This document shows positions 12,701-23,727 of a DNA stretch of 64,000 bases, in pieces. How positions within the stretch are numbered: the stretch's first letter is position 1; each line of letters begins with the position of its first letter. A program made the translations under genes and the position numbers. The DNA is from Polydactylus sextarius (Eukaryota; Chordata; Actinopteri; Polynemidae), in assembly GCA_016801845.1 (NCBI GenBank), contig CM028926.1, positions 5,306,501-5,370,500 on the forward strand, read 5' to 3'. The notes under the pieces were generated by a model that did not search any database, was not told the DNA's origin, and saw only the letters and a list, made by a program, of their open reading frames with translations.

Positions 12701-15700
12701 ATTAGTTACCCAATTTGTTTTCATTTAGGGGGAGCTGTATCACAGGGAAGGTTATTGCTTTGCAATGTTTTGGTGAGCAAATTAAACTCAACTTTTTTTG
12801 TTTGACTTTGCACCAAATACAAAAAGCTCTAGTTCCCACACGATTCCTGGGAGAAAGCTGTACGCCAGCAGCAGAGAGAGTGATTGATGCCACTTGCTGC
12901 AGCACCTTCTGACAAATCCATATCAACTTTTCTTTTGATGAATGGGTCTCTGTATAGAGTGTGGGACACGAGCGAAGTTGCCCAGGATAATTGGAGGAGT
13001 GGAGGCCACATTGGGCAGGTGGCCCTGGCAGGTCAGCCTCTACTACAGCAACCGTCACACCTGTGGAGGCTCCATCATCACCAGTCAATGGGTAGTCACA
13101 GCTGCCCACTGTGTTCACAAGTAAGACAGCTTTTTCTGGCGCTGCGGCACACAGGTTGCAGCCTCTTTAAAAGAGGAATAATCAGTCATTAACAGCACCA
13201 TTGCATTTGCCACATGACAGATCTCTCTTATTAGTTTCTGCCTCCTCTCCTCTCAAATGTCAGCTATAGGCTACCTCAGGTATCCAACTGGGTCGTGTAT
13301 GCTGGAATAGTCACGAGAAGCTCTGCCAAAATGGCTCAGCACATAGGATATGCTGTGGAGAAGATCATCTACAACAAGAACTATAATCACAGGAGCCACG
13401 ACAGCGATATCGCCCTGATGAAACTGCGGACTCCATTGATTTTCTCAGGTCGCTTTTAATACAATTCATCTCCAAAAAGGCAACTTTATTCATCTCAGAG
13501 GTGTAATTCTTGAGGCAGATATAACAAAGGATACACAAACCAGACACGTAATATAGTACAAGATGGACAACAGAGACCAGGGACAATACATGACTATAGC
13601 AGCAGAATGTAGCGGGGTCAAAAGGTCAACTGTCCTGCAGCAGCTGCATCCTAATCTTGATGAGGAAGAGAGTAATAACAGTCTTAATGTAAAGTTATTT
13701 TCTTGTGTTTACATGTTTCAACTTGCAAGAGTGATATCCTCCTCCTTGTATATATAATAATAATAATAATAATAAAGTGAGCATTACCAGGTGTATAGGT
13801 TGTACTTAGGAATGTCCGATATTGACTTTTTGCCGATATTTAATACGCCAATAATGTCCAAACACTTCATTTCCGATTCCAATATCAACTGATACTGATA
13901 TATGCAGGTGTTTGTCACATACCTCCTGTCATGGAATTAACACATTACCTACTTTTATTGTGATCATATGTAGCAACGAATGAGCAAGCTTGTTAGCCAC
14001 AACTAGCCACTGTTGTTGTTGTTTTGCCTCCCGGTGCAGTTTGATCATCAATCATCGTTAAACATCTCAGGACCCTACCAGCATTTATTTCAGCACATTT
14101 GGTGAAACCCAGGCATTACGTTATTGGGTTTTCATTATCGGAGGAAAAAAAATGATAACGATCCTTACAGATATTACATAATTATGCCAATTTTGGGTCG
14201 ATAATATCAGCCGGCTGATATCATTGGACATGTCTAGTTGTACTGATAATATGCATTACATCCACATTAATCCTCTGAGAGCCTCATATTGGACCTTAAT
14301 TGGTCCAATATATAGTTTGTACACATCTTGAGTTTTCAGGTGAAAGTTAAGGGGGACTTTAGAGCCTTATTTAACAATGACTTGTGAACCCAACAATGTA
14401 AACTTCAGGGAGCTCATTAAAAGACAAACCCACAACAAGAAAATTTTGCACACCTCTCAAACAGAATGAAAGAAGAGCCATAATGAAAGGATTTGAAAGA
14501 CAAATTATAATTTAATCAATTTAATCCAAATTGTCTTAGGACTCTACAATATTAAGAAACACGGTTAATTAGATTTTTGTTTCCTTCAACTAGATACGAT
14601 TCGGCCGGTCTGCTTGCCTAAGTATGACTATGATCTTCCAGGAGGCACACAGTGCTGGATCTCTGGATGGGGATACACGCAGCCTGATGGCAGTAAGACT
14701 GTACTGCAGGGCTCTAAAACAAATTTACATCTGCTGCAAGTCTAATTCAAACATGATGACTGAGCGTGCCAAGTGTATTGACAGAGCCGCCTCAGATATG
14801 TCTTTTCTCTCTCAGTTCACTCACCTGACACCCTGAAAGAGGCGCCAGTTCCCATAATAAGCACAAAGAAGTGTAACAGCTCCTGCATGTACAATGGAGA
14901 AATCACATCACGGATGCTTTGTGCCGGATACACAGAAGGAAAAGTGGATGCATGCCAGGTCAGACGCACGTTTTGAATTCTACCTAACACAGGTGTTTTA
15001 AAGATTCATCCTCTTTTTTATAATTTGTTTACAATGAAATGCCAGCACAGTGAAAGCATGTCAGTCTGTAATGAATAGGGTGTGTGTTTACCTCTCTAGG
15101 GGGATAGCGGGGGGCCTCTGGTTTGCCAGGATGAAAGCGTGTGGAGGCTGGCAGGGGTCGTCAGCTGGGGAACAGGATGCGCCGAGCCCAACCACCCTGG
15201 GGTTTACACCAAAGTAGCTGAATTCCTGGGCTGGATCTATAATATGATTGAGGTAGAAAAAGACTCTGTGGTAATAATTTAAAAACATTTGTATTCAGTT
15301 CAGAGGTACAGCAGTCAAGCTGTAATACACCACAACATTTCACACATAATAATGTACATTTACTGACCTATATTTACATATTTCACATTAAATGCAAAAA
15401 AGGATCTTATAAAATATGATACAAAGTGGATTATACTATAATAATGTTGCAAACAGTGGCTATTATCTTTCTGATTAATCATTTGACTAATTATTACAGC
15501 TGTAGATGAGAGTGCCCAACAGCATGTAAAGTAGCTCAGATTAGTTTCACACTGACCAACATTAAAATTAGACTCATTAGACAGTAAGTGATGCGTCAAT
15601 AATGAAGTTAATCCAACAACACTCACTGAAAATGAACTGACTTCCTCTAATCCTGGTGCTACATTTTTTTTTCCTGCTAATGCATCTCTATTTCTGCTTA

Positions 15701-15944
15701 AATAACTTTCTTCATTTTTTTTTGACATTGCTACTTTTTACACATACAAGCATTAGATGACGAATAAATCTAACACAACTGCAGAAACACCAGAGCCCTA
15801 ATTAAAACTCACACACAGTCATTAGTGTGATTTTTACATCAACAGGAGCAAGAAGGAATATTTAAAACAACACAAGGGAATGGGAGTGTTTTAACACACT
15901 CCTAATACTAATAATGACTCTTTTTCTCCTTGCAGAACTACTGA
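9756..15944 (+). CDS. tmprss5: tmprss5 (spinesin), type II transmembrane serine protease
   Basis: Membrane-anchored trypsin-like protease. Coding exons as I read them: ATG 9756-9758, then 10288-10426, 10805-10885, 11650-11763, 12113-12254, 12507-12620, 12729-12772, 12958-13120, 13264-13448, 14594-14692, 14816-14958, 15100-15252 and 15936-15944, all phase-compatible, about 463 aa (recalled human length 457). Order: cytosolic N-terminus, one membrane helix (residues about 50-75, LLAAVCAVGLLGGLAVGVWF), SRCR-like region (about 120-213), then peptidase S1. The activation site is R-IIGG near residue 224. The triad is complete: His in TAAHC (about 264), Asp in DSDIAL (about 316), Ser in GDSGGP (about 413). 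GDACQ-type S1 pocket context (VDACQGDSGGP) predicts trypsin-like cleavage after Arg/Lys. The SRCR and protease exons match TMPRSS5 rather than other TMPRSS members. The start codon and the last two codons are the uncertain parts (see findings). Confidence 0.93.
13754..13776. repeat. (TAA)n microsatellite
   Basis: About seven TAA units in the tmprss5 intron, just left of the hAT element. Confidence 0.9.
13807..14236. mobile_element. Non-autonomous hAT-type DNA transposon in tmprss5 intron
   Basis: A 430 bp element lies in the intron between tmprss5 exons 13264-13448 and 14594-14692. Its ends are imperfect inverted repeats: TAGGAATGTCC on the left, and the reverse complement of the right end is TAGACATGTCC (9 of 11 identical). 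It is flanked by an exact 8 bp direct repeat, GTTGTACT, at 13799-13806 and 14237-14244, the target-site duplication length of hAT transposons. The interior repeats CCGATATT-like motifs that I recognise from an abundant fish repeat. It has no transposase coding, so it is a MITE-like derivative. Confidence 0.85.
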
Positions 15945-16077
15945 GAGCAGCTCAAGATGAAAAAAATAGAGGATAAGATACCAACTACTGTTTGAAGACA
16001 TTTGAAAATGATAGTAAATATTTTTTATTATTTAGTGTTTGTTATATATTATGTATACATACATACCGGCTGGAAAA

Positions 16078-16083
16078 ATTAAA
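16078..16083 (+). terminator. tmprss5: Candidate polyadenylation signal of tmprss5
   Basis: An ATTAAA hexamer lies about 135 bases after the TGA of the last exon (15936-15944), in AT-rich sequence and before the pih1d2 promoter region. It is the variant hexamer, and usage is inferred from position only. Confidence 0.5.
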
Positions 16084-16218
16084 ATTCATTTTTTATGTTA
16101 TATTTTTCATGTATTGAATATAAATGATGCCTGTTATAAAACTGTGTCGTGTGATGACTGAGTTGCAGTGCGTCATCTCACCACCAGGTGGTGTATGTGT
16201 TACACTTCCTGTCTTCTT

Positions 16219-16232
16219 GTTTCCATAACAAC
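16219..16232 (+). promoter_or_regulatory. X-box-like RFX motif upstream of pih1d2
   Basis: GTTTCCATAACAAC fits the loose ciliary X-box pattern (RYYNCC, AT spacer, RRNRAC) bound by RFX factors. It lies about 230 bases before the pih1d2 ATG and downstream of the tmprss5 polyadenylation candidate, so it falls where the pih1d2 promoter should be. RFX control is expected for a motile-cilium assembly gene. The motif match is seen; function is inferred. Confidence 0.55.
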
Positions 16233-16462
16233 TGACAACAATAGACAAGTAGTAGTAGTAGAAACATCAGGACGGACTTTGGTAATAGTTTATTACATTT
16301 GTGAGACTTTTATATATTAGGAAAAAAAATACATTTAATTATAAAAAAATTATATTTTGCGTTTCAGAAAATTAACCAATTTAATTAGCTTAGTGGCTAT
16401 TTTTTTAAGCTTAGCGGCTAATTAAGGTTAGCTAACTTCAAAGTAAATAGAGTTACCTTAAA

Positions 16463-19149
16463 ATGTTTACCACTGGCGACAGAGAGGATGTTTTGCAGCA
16501 GGTCAACCAGTTTTGGTCCATGTTGGATGATCTTTCTCAAAACGACCCATCTGCATACCGCAAGTTTATCCAGAAACAGATGGAGGAAGGGGCTGAATTT
16601 ACTTCACCACCTGAGCTCGACTCGTGTCTCTGCACTGACATGTTGGTAAGATATTGGAGCTAATAACTCCGAACAAAACAGCTGGTTAATAACTGTTAAT
16701 TAACTGGTTTTGCTTTAAGGTTTCTGCAGACCTGTGAATAAACTATTTATCGTGACAAACATTTAATTATCAGAGCAGGAGAAACACACGTGCGTCTCTC
16801 TTAATTATGACCCGGTGTGCGCAGGTGCTGCACCGATCAACCAGGAAGTTCATCCATTTTGACAACGTTGACCCTACAAACTTAAAAAAAAAAAAAAACT
16901 TTTATTTAAGTTACATAATTTATTTTTAAAGTGTAGTATTGTGTCAAAGGTAGCAAAGGGATGATGCTATTAAAACTAATAGTAAGGATAGTTTTATTTA
17001 TTATCTTCACACATAGTGTTTAAAAATATAATGTATAAATAAACAAATATAATAAATAAATAAGTCAATATTTAGTGTGACCACTCTTTGTTCTTCTAGT
17101 TCTGTTTATGTTTCTTGACAGATCGTGGAGATGTTGCCACAGTGGTCGTCATGTATAATTCAGACTGACTTAATGATATTGAGACCATCATTAAGAATAA
17201 ATCAGAAACACCTGATGATATTACGTGATAAGAATCTAAACATTTAAGACGCCTTAAAACATCTGAACAGTACTTTAGTTGTAACTAAAATTTGTCTAGA
17301 CTCGTTTGTGAGTAGCCAGTTGACACTGTGGTCATTTTCATCATTTACTTTAATTCTAATAAAAAACTCTGTCTGGTCAAGTCACAATTTTAATAATTAC
17401 TATGTCGGCACCACATCGTGTTTGGTACCAGCTATTAAAATTTTCATAAGTCTGAGCAAAATATACTTAATCAGAAAGGGCACAGAAGTGAATTGCAGAA
17501 ATTATCACAATTTGTAAAGGTGACAAAGTTTGATTTGAGTACAATCTGCGTGTCCGTCTACTGCGTCCAAAGACTCTTTGTGTCATTAACTCATCCACAG
17601 AGATCAGAAATAGTACAAAAGGACTCGTGTCATGCTCCAAAAGGCCAGAACAACATTGTCGAATGTCTTGTTTTGTCTAATCACAGCCAAAAACCCTAAT
17701 ATATTCATTCATCATCACAGGAGGCAAAGAAAAATGTAATATATTCCTTTTAGAGGGAATATGACTGTGTATTGTGTATTTGTGTATTATTGCCATAATT
17801 ACTGACAAATTACTTAAATGAGGGATTGATTATTAAAGTTGCCACCATTTAATTTTCTGTCAGCTTACTTCCTTAATTATGCCTTTCAGCTCTACTGCCT
17901 TCACCTTAACACAAAGCATCAGACTTTTACATCACGGATATAGGTAAAGATAGGCTGTGTTTTGACAGATTTTTTTTTAACAGACAGTGCATCTGTGTTC
18001 TCAACAGGAGCCCAAGAAAGGGTTGCTGTATGTCAACATATGCAGCTGGAAACGTGTGCCAGCACCCCAGGATCTGAGCAAACCTTTACCTCTATGTGCA
18101 GGAAAACTGGAGACAGACACAAATGAAAGTCAAGGTAAAAAAAAGCCACAGCACAAGCTACAGAATAGGACTTTGTGTTACATGTTGTAAACAAGAAAAA
18201 CCGACCAATAAATTGGATGTTTTCTCTTGGCAGGCTTGTTCACTGTGTTGGATGTAGCATTGAACCCTGAAGTGCTAGAAAGTCAAAAAGACAAAACAGA
18301 AGTATATATGTTGGCCCTGAGCTTTGCGCAGCAGCAGCATGGGTTGAAGTTATCTCAGCAGTACACTGTTGTCAACTGTTGCCCAAAAAATAATCCAGAT
18401 GACTTGCACCGCCGGCTTGGGTTTCGGCAGTGGCACAACGCCTCCAAACAGCCAGATACAGGTAGAGCAATTTTTTTGTACCCTGATATGGTGTTACCAG
18501 CAATGTTGGAATTATTTTTTTTTTTGCCGTAGGTGTTTATTTCACCTTCAGTAATCATAATCCAGAGTATGCTGTTTTTTATAGCCAGTCAGACGCCAAC
18601 TGACCTTCTGCAGCACATCTGCTCTCTGCGTTCAGAGAAACAAGAAGACGAGCCTGCAGCTCAAATTATCTCACAGCCCGTGGAGCACAAAAAGAAGGGT
18701 TTGATCCAGGTCATTTCCACTACTTTTGTGGAGCCTCAGAAACCAGAGTATCAACTTGAGGTGAAAAGTGATGCAGCGGGAGTCCCTCACTGTGTGGAGC
18801 TCACAGTAGAACTGCCAAAGGTTTGCTCTATGTCAGAGTGCCAGCTGCGAATCTCCAAGGTTAGTGGTTGCACACTACCTTGAATAGAGACATAATGAAC
18901 CACTTTAGAGTCCAGTGTGGTTCAGTGCATTGTTGGATGCCATAAAAAATTCATAACTGGCCTGTTCCTACTGCTGTGAGTCTGATAGTGTGCTGAATGT
19001 GTGATCTTCTGCAGGATGATGTCCTCCTAGAAGTGGAGGATTTCTACTATTTGCTTCTGGAGCTTCCAACAACTGTAAATGAGGATACCGCATCTGCCGT
19101 CTTTAATAAGAAGAAACGAAGGCTTGTACTGAAAGTGGACGTTTTGTGA
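16463..19149 (+). CDS. pih1d2: pih1d2, PIH1 domain-containing co-chaperone
   Basis: PIH proteins are HSP90 co-chaperones of R2TP-like complexes; the family is known for cytoplasmic pre-assembly of axonemal dynein arms. Five coding exons: 16463-16645, 18008-18134, 18234-18461, 18585-18859 and 19015-19149 (TGA), giving 315 aa, the length I recall for human PIH1D2. Landmarks are the N-terminal VNQFWSMLDDLSQNDP motif, the PIH1 core starting EPKKGLLYVNICSWKRVPAP (about residues 62-81) and a C-terminal CS/p23-like domain (from about residue 215: CVELTVELPKV, then LLEVEDFYYLLLELP). All splice phases are consistent. Exon 2 may instead begin at 17984, adding eight residues in frame. The gene follows tmprss5 on the same strand and converges on dixdc1. 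Confidence 0.95.
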
Positions 19150-19281
19150 ACACTGGCTTTAAGAAACAAACAAATGCACAAAGAGCTGACCAGTCCTGTT
19201 ATATTAAACTGTGAAGCAATGAGGAAAAATTACTCGTAATCCATAGAAACACACTGTCTATGAAAAACAAACAAAACAGAC

Positions 19282-19287
19282 AATAAA
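19282..19287 (+). terminator. pih1d2: Polyadenylation signal of pih1d2
   Basis: AATAAA lies 133 bases after the stop codon, followed within about 100 bases by a 29-base A homopolymer (19383-19411). It is the only canonical hexamer in this short 3' UTR. Confidence 0.7.
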
Positions 19288-19382
19288 CAGCTGCCCTGTA
19301 AACCTGATCCCTGTTAAAATGACTATAAAATGTTTTTCTAAAGCAGGTATGTCATTGTGCGGGTGGATCTGCAGCAACCCAC

Positions 19383-19411
19383 AAAAAAAAAAAAAAAAAA
19401 AAAAAAAAAAA
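19383..19411. repeat. A29 homopolymer between pih1d2 and dixdc1
   Basis: This uninterrupted run of about 29 A sits in the short interval between two convergent 3' ends. It may be a simple tract or the tail of an old retro-insertion; no element body is recognisable. Confidence 0.9.
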
Positions 19412-19748
19412 CATTAATTGTCTTTAATGACAATCTGTGGGTTTTGTTAATTAAAGTGTGGGTGTTTGAATAGAGGTGCATAATGGCCAGGAGCTGGTCT
19501 ACAATGTCATTACCTCCCGCTGAACATGGGGAATAATTGACAACAAAATGATTCATGCAATATTTCATGTTTATTAAAACATCAGAATTGACGCGGCGAC
19601 AACAACATGAATATTTGGCAATCTGGAACATGAAAAATATCAGTAAACAGTTTAATTGAAAGGGTTGTACACTATACACAGTTTACAGCTTGTCACGTGT
19701 TATTTAACACAGGAACTTTCTTTACAATTCAAGTAACATTACTGACCA

Positions 19749-19754
19749 TTTATT
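19749..19754 (-). terminator. dixdc1: Candidate polyadenylation signal of dixdc1
   Basis: TTTATT on the plus strand reads AATAAA on the minus strand, about 245 bases downstream of the dixdc1 stop. A second one is at 19570-19575. Either would keep the transcript from overlapping the pih1d2 coding sequence. Confidence 0.5.
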
Positions 19755-19998
19755 GGTAGTCCCCACATATTAATTGATGAGCTGCAAACAGTGTCTAATA
19801 TTCATTCCTTTTAAAATGTGGCACCCAAATTCAAGTCAAATTCACCTTTATACTGAAATGCTGTTAGATCCATTGGTCCCAGTTAATTGTATAATAACTA
19901 TTCATTCCTATGGCATTGCAAGTTTTTTTTTTCAGTGGAGTCATGATCCAGTGAGAAACAACTGAGGTTTGTAGTGGTGATCTCTGTTTTTTTGGGCT

Positions 19999-22900
19999 CT
20001 ACCTCCTCTCTCCGTGGTCCTCCTCCACCCACGCTACAATCTTCCCTTCCCAGCCGGGCACGACTGCTCCGTCCTGGAACACCTGAAGAGCCAACACCCA
20101 GCGTTAACATATCCAAGAGAATCTAATGTCTATAATGTACGTAATAAGAGAAACTGAAAATGACCACTCAATGGTATCAAATTCTCTGGAACAGAAATCA
20201 GTCACCCTGCAGTGTTTTCAAGTGCAGCCCAGGCATGCCAGTTAATAGCACATCTTTCTTTTTAACTGGTGTTTTACATTCGCCTGCTGAAGTTGATGTG
20301 AAATGAAGTCGGGGCTATAATTTTACACCCACACCTACCTCCTCTTTCACTGTGCCAAACTCCGGGTCAAGTGCCTTGAAGTGGTATCTGAAACTACCTT
20401 GCCTGTCTACGGCGGCCTTGAAGTCTCGTAGTGTCACTTCACCCAGCCTGTAAGCACATGCTGTCAGTCATGATCTATGCACACATACTCCCACAATATT
20501 GGAGCCACTGAGGCATCTATATATAGATCTGATCATGCAAGAAAACAGCTCTAGCTTTAAGAGCCATTTGCTTAAAAATCGTGAACGCCACAGCATGGGG
20601 AACAAACAAAAATACTGTTACATAAACCCAGCAAAGTGTTTTTATTTTCACCTTTTTGGGATGTTAATCAGAAATGGAGTGAGCGAGCGATCAGTGAAGT
20701 AGAGCACTTTAGTGGAGACAGCCGTGTCCAATCCCGGGCTGCTGTGTGAGTATGCCATTTCTGAAAATAATTACAAAAAAAGCAAACATTGTTATTCAAC
20801 AAGCAGGAATCTAAAATAGCACTGGCTCCAGACCCAATAAAGCCCTCTCCATACATAGCAGTGTAGCTGAATAGCACAATTTGATTTTACAGCTAGAGTT
20901 GAGATGTTGCAGAGGATGACAAATCCTAAACAAAACAAGGATTTTGTTTGTCTCACTCGAGCTTGGCGGCCAGGAGTCACGGTCTGTCGAGTTGGCTCTG
21001 CGTCCCGGTGATTTAAATTCCTCCTAGAAGAAGAACCAATTACTCATGGTTGACTGTCAGATGTCGTTTGTTGTTGACTCATCATTCATCAGGTGACAGC
21101 TGTGTTTCTATTTTTTAGATGTATTTTTGAAATAGTGTGTGTGTGTGAGAGAGAGAGAGTGTGTGTGTGTGTGTGTGTACCCCTCTGTCCTGTCTGCGTT
21201 GGGTGTCCAAAGAGTGTAATCGGTCCATGAGACTGGACACACCCTGCTCCAAAGTGTCCAGGGTGTGATGTTGGGGATCGTGGCCTGAAAAACTGTCCCT
21301 CAAACTACGCAGCGCCTCCCTGACCAGCTGCAGCTCTTCACCCTGCGACCAACACGTTACAGTCAAACAAGCTGCTATAAATGTAGTTTTGCTTGTCTAT
21401 TCTTATATATTAAAATGTATGAAATATATATATATATATATATATGAATATATATCTGACTGACAGATCAAAGTGCACAGATTCAAACTGCCAAAAAGGC
21501 TGAAATAAAAATGAATAAATAAAAAAAGGTGCATACGTACTGGTGCACTGTGTTGGAACACTGGAGGAGCTGTCGAAACCACTGGATTACTGTAACTGCC
21601 GCTTTCACTCCTGAATGACTGTAAAATAGACAACATCTTATATAAGTAAGGGGGCGAGACTCGCTTTGTGATGAATATATCTACAGCCTCAGTGCTGTAA
21701 GCTTCTAGTGTGGTCCTAAAAACTCCACAGTTTAACTGGACATGTTTGCTCATTACGAACATTTGGCACTCTCGCTAAATACATCAAATGTGTATTAATC
21801 TGCAGCTGAAAATAGTCACCAACAAACCTACTCCTACTACTACATAACTTCTATAAATACAAGAATACAATGCCCAGCTAAGGTAGATTTCTTTTGCCTT
21901 TTAGAAATTTAGAAAGCATATTAAATCAACTATGCAAGCGTAGAACACACAAAGACACAAAGTAACCACAAAATGAAAAGGGTGCTGCTGATAGTGATAA
22001 CACCAGTGTCACTCAATCAAGCAACAACCCAAAATAACATGACGTGTCCTCCCTGGACTGTAGCTTTAGTGAATCATGTTCATTGGAATCTTATAATGGC
22101 AGATGTTGAATCTGTTAACTTAAACGGTGAAGAGCGACTTTACTGCCTGTGCTAGCCTGTTATGTGAGGAGATACAGCCGCCTCAGTGATATGAGTCTTC
22201 TGAAACACTTGACATCTTAAATAGTCTCTTAATCACTTGCATATTACAGGAGTTGGCTTAACTTGTTTTATTCTGATTTGCTGCCTCATGAGATATTATC
22301 ATTATTATACATCTCCGAGCATATATTGTGAAACTGCTTGAGACGTGACATGCTTCATACCCGTCCGAGACTGACTTCATGTGCTTTGTGCTGAGCTTCA
22401 TCAAGTTTTTGTTGCTGCTGCTGCAGTATTCTGTCCTTCCTGCCGAGCTGCTGCTGTTAGTGACAAGAAAGATGGAAGCCGTAAGTCTTTATGCACACGT
22501 GTATATCTCAGAAACATGCTGGAGTGTAAATAATAAAAGACGATACCTCGTATTCACTGAGTAATTTGTTCTGTTCACTCAACTTGTGTTTGAGCTCTGC
22601 CTGCGAATAGACACAGTGCATCAGAATGATATACTAGCGCCATATCTCTCAAATAAACATGCATCCGTGGGTCAACAGGGGCAAAGATTTCATCACGTCT
22701 AACGGAAATCTTCACTTGTCTCACATTCTCTCCTTCCAGCTGATCTTTGGCCATGTTGCATCTCAGTAGTTCCTGTTTTAGCTGCAGCACCGAATCCTCC
22801 TGCACAGTCAGGCGCTGCTGCAGAGCATCCTAATGAGACAGAGGGGGACATCAAAGTAACTTCAGAAGAAGACCTGAATACAGATAAATTACAACCAGCT

Positions 22901-23667
22901 GCATAATCAACACCATACACCCACTCACAACCTTTATTGTCTTAATAAAGAAATAAAATATATACATTGTGTGACTGAAACTGCACAATCATCAACATGG
23001 GAGGGTGCAAGAGTGAAAAAGAATTGAATTACATCCTTTAATCCAATTGAATTCCACATCCACAAAGGACAAAATCAGAGTAAGAGGTTTACCTTGATGG
23101 CCTGACAGTGGCGCACCTCCTGTTTGTGTCGTAGCAGTTCCCTCTATGAGTGACATAAATGAACAGACACATTAGAAAAAGCTCTATGCTCATAGAACAG
23201 TTCCTCTGTATTAAGCCTAATTATATTTCCTTACTGTACCTTGAGATCAAGGGCTTCTTCCACACTTTGGTCCAGACGACTGCGGATTAGAACCTTCAAA
23301 GGGAGAGGGTGTGAGCAGCATAATTAGAGAATGGAAGAATGTCAGAATGTATAAGGGAGCAATGGGCCTGCATGACAGCGGGGGTGACAGATCAGAGAGA
23401 TTCACTTGTAGCCACTCTCGAGATGAATGATGGCCGCAAACCTCATCACAACAGAAGAGCTGACACTGACACTTCACACAGAGGGGAGAGCAAGTGTTGT
23501 TTTCTGCAGTTAGCAGAGAGAGGGAACTGTACCAGCTGCTGTTCAGCATTAGCCCGGTTATCGCCAAAGCTCACAGATCCATCTTGGTCTTCTTCGGGGA
23601 GGGATCCATGGAGCAGCAGAGCCTGAGGACAAAACACACACATGAGTATATATATACTCTGTTTATG

Positions 23668-23727
<60 letters not shown>

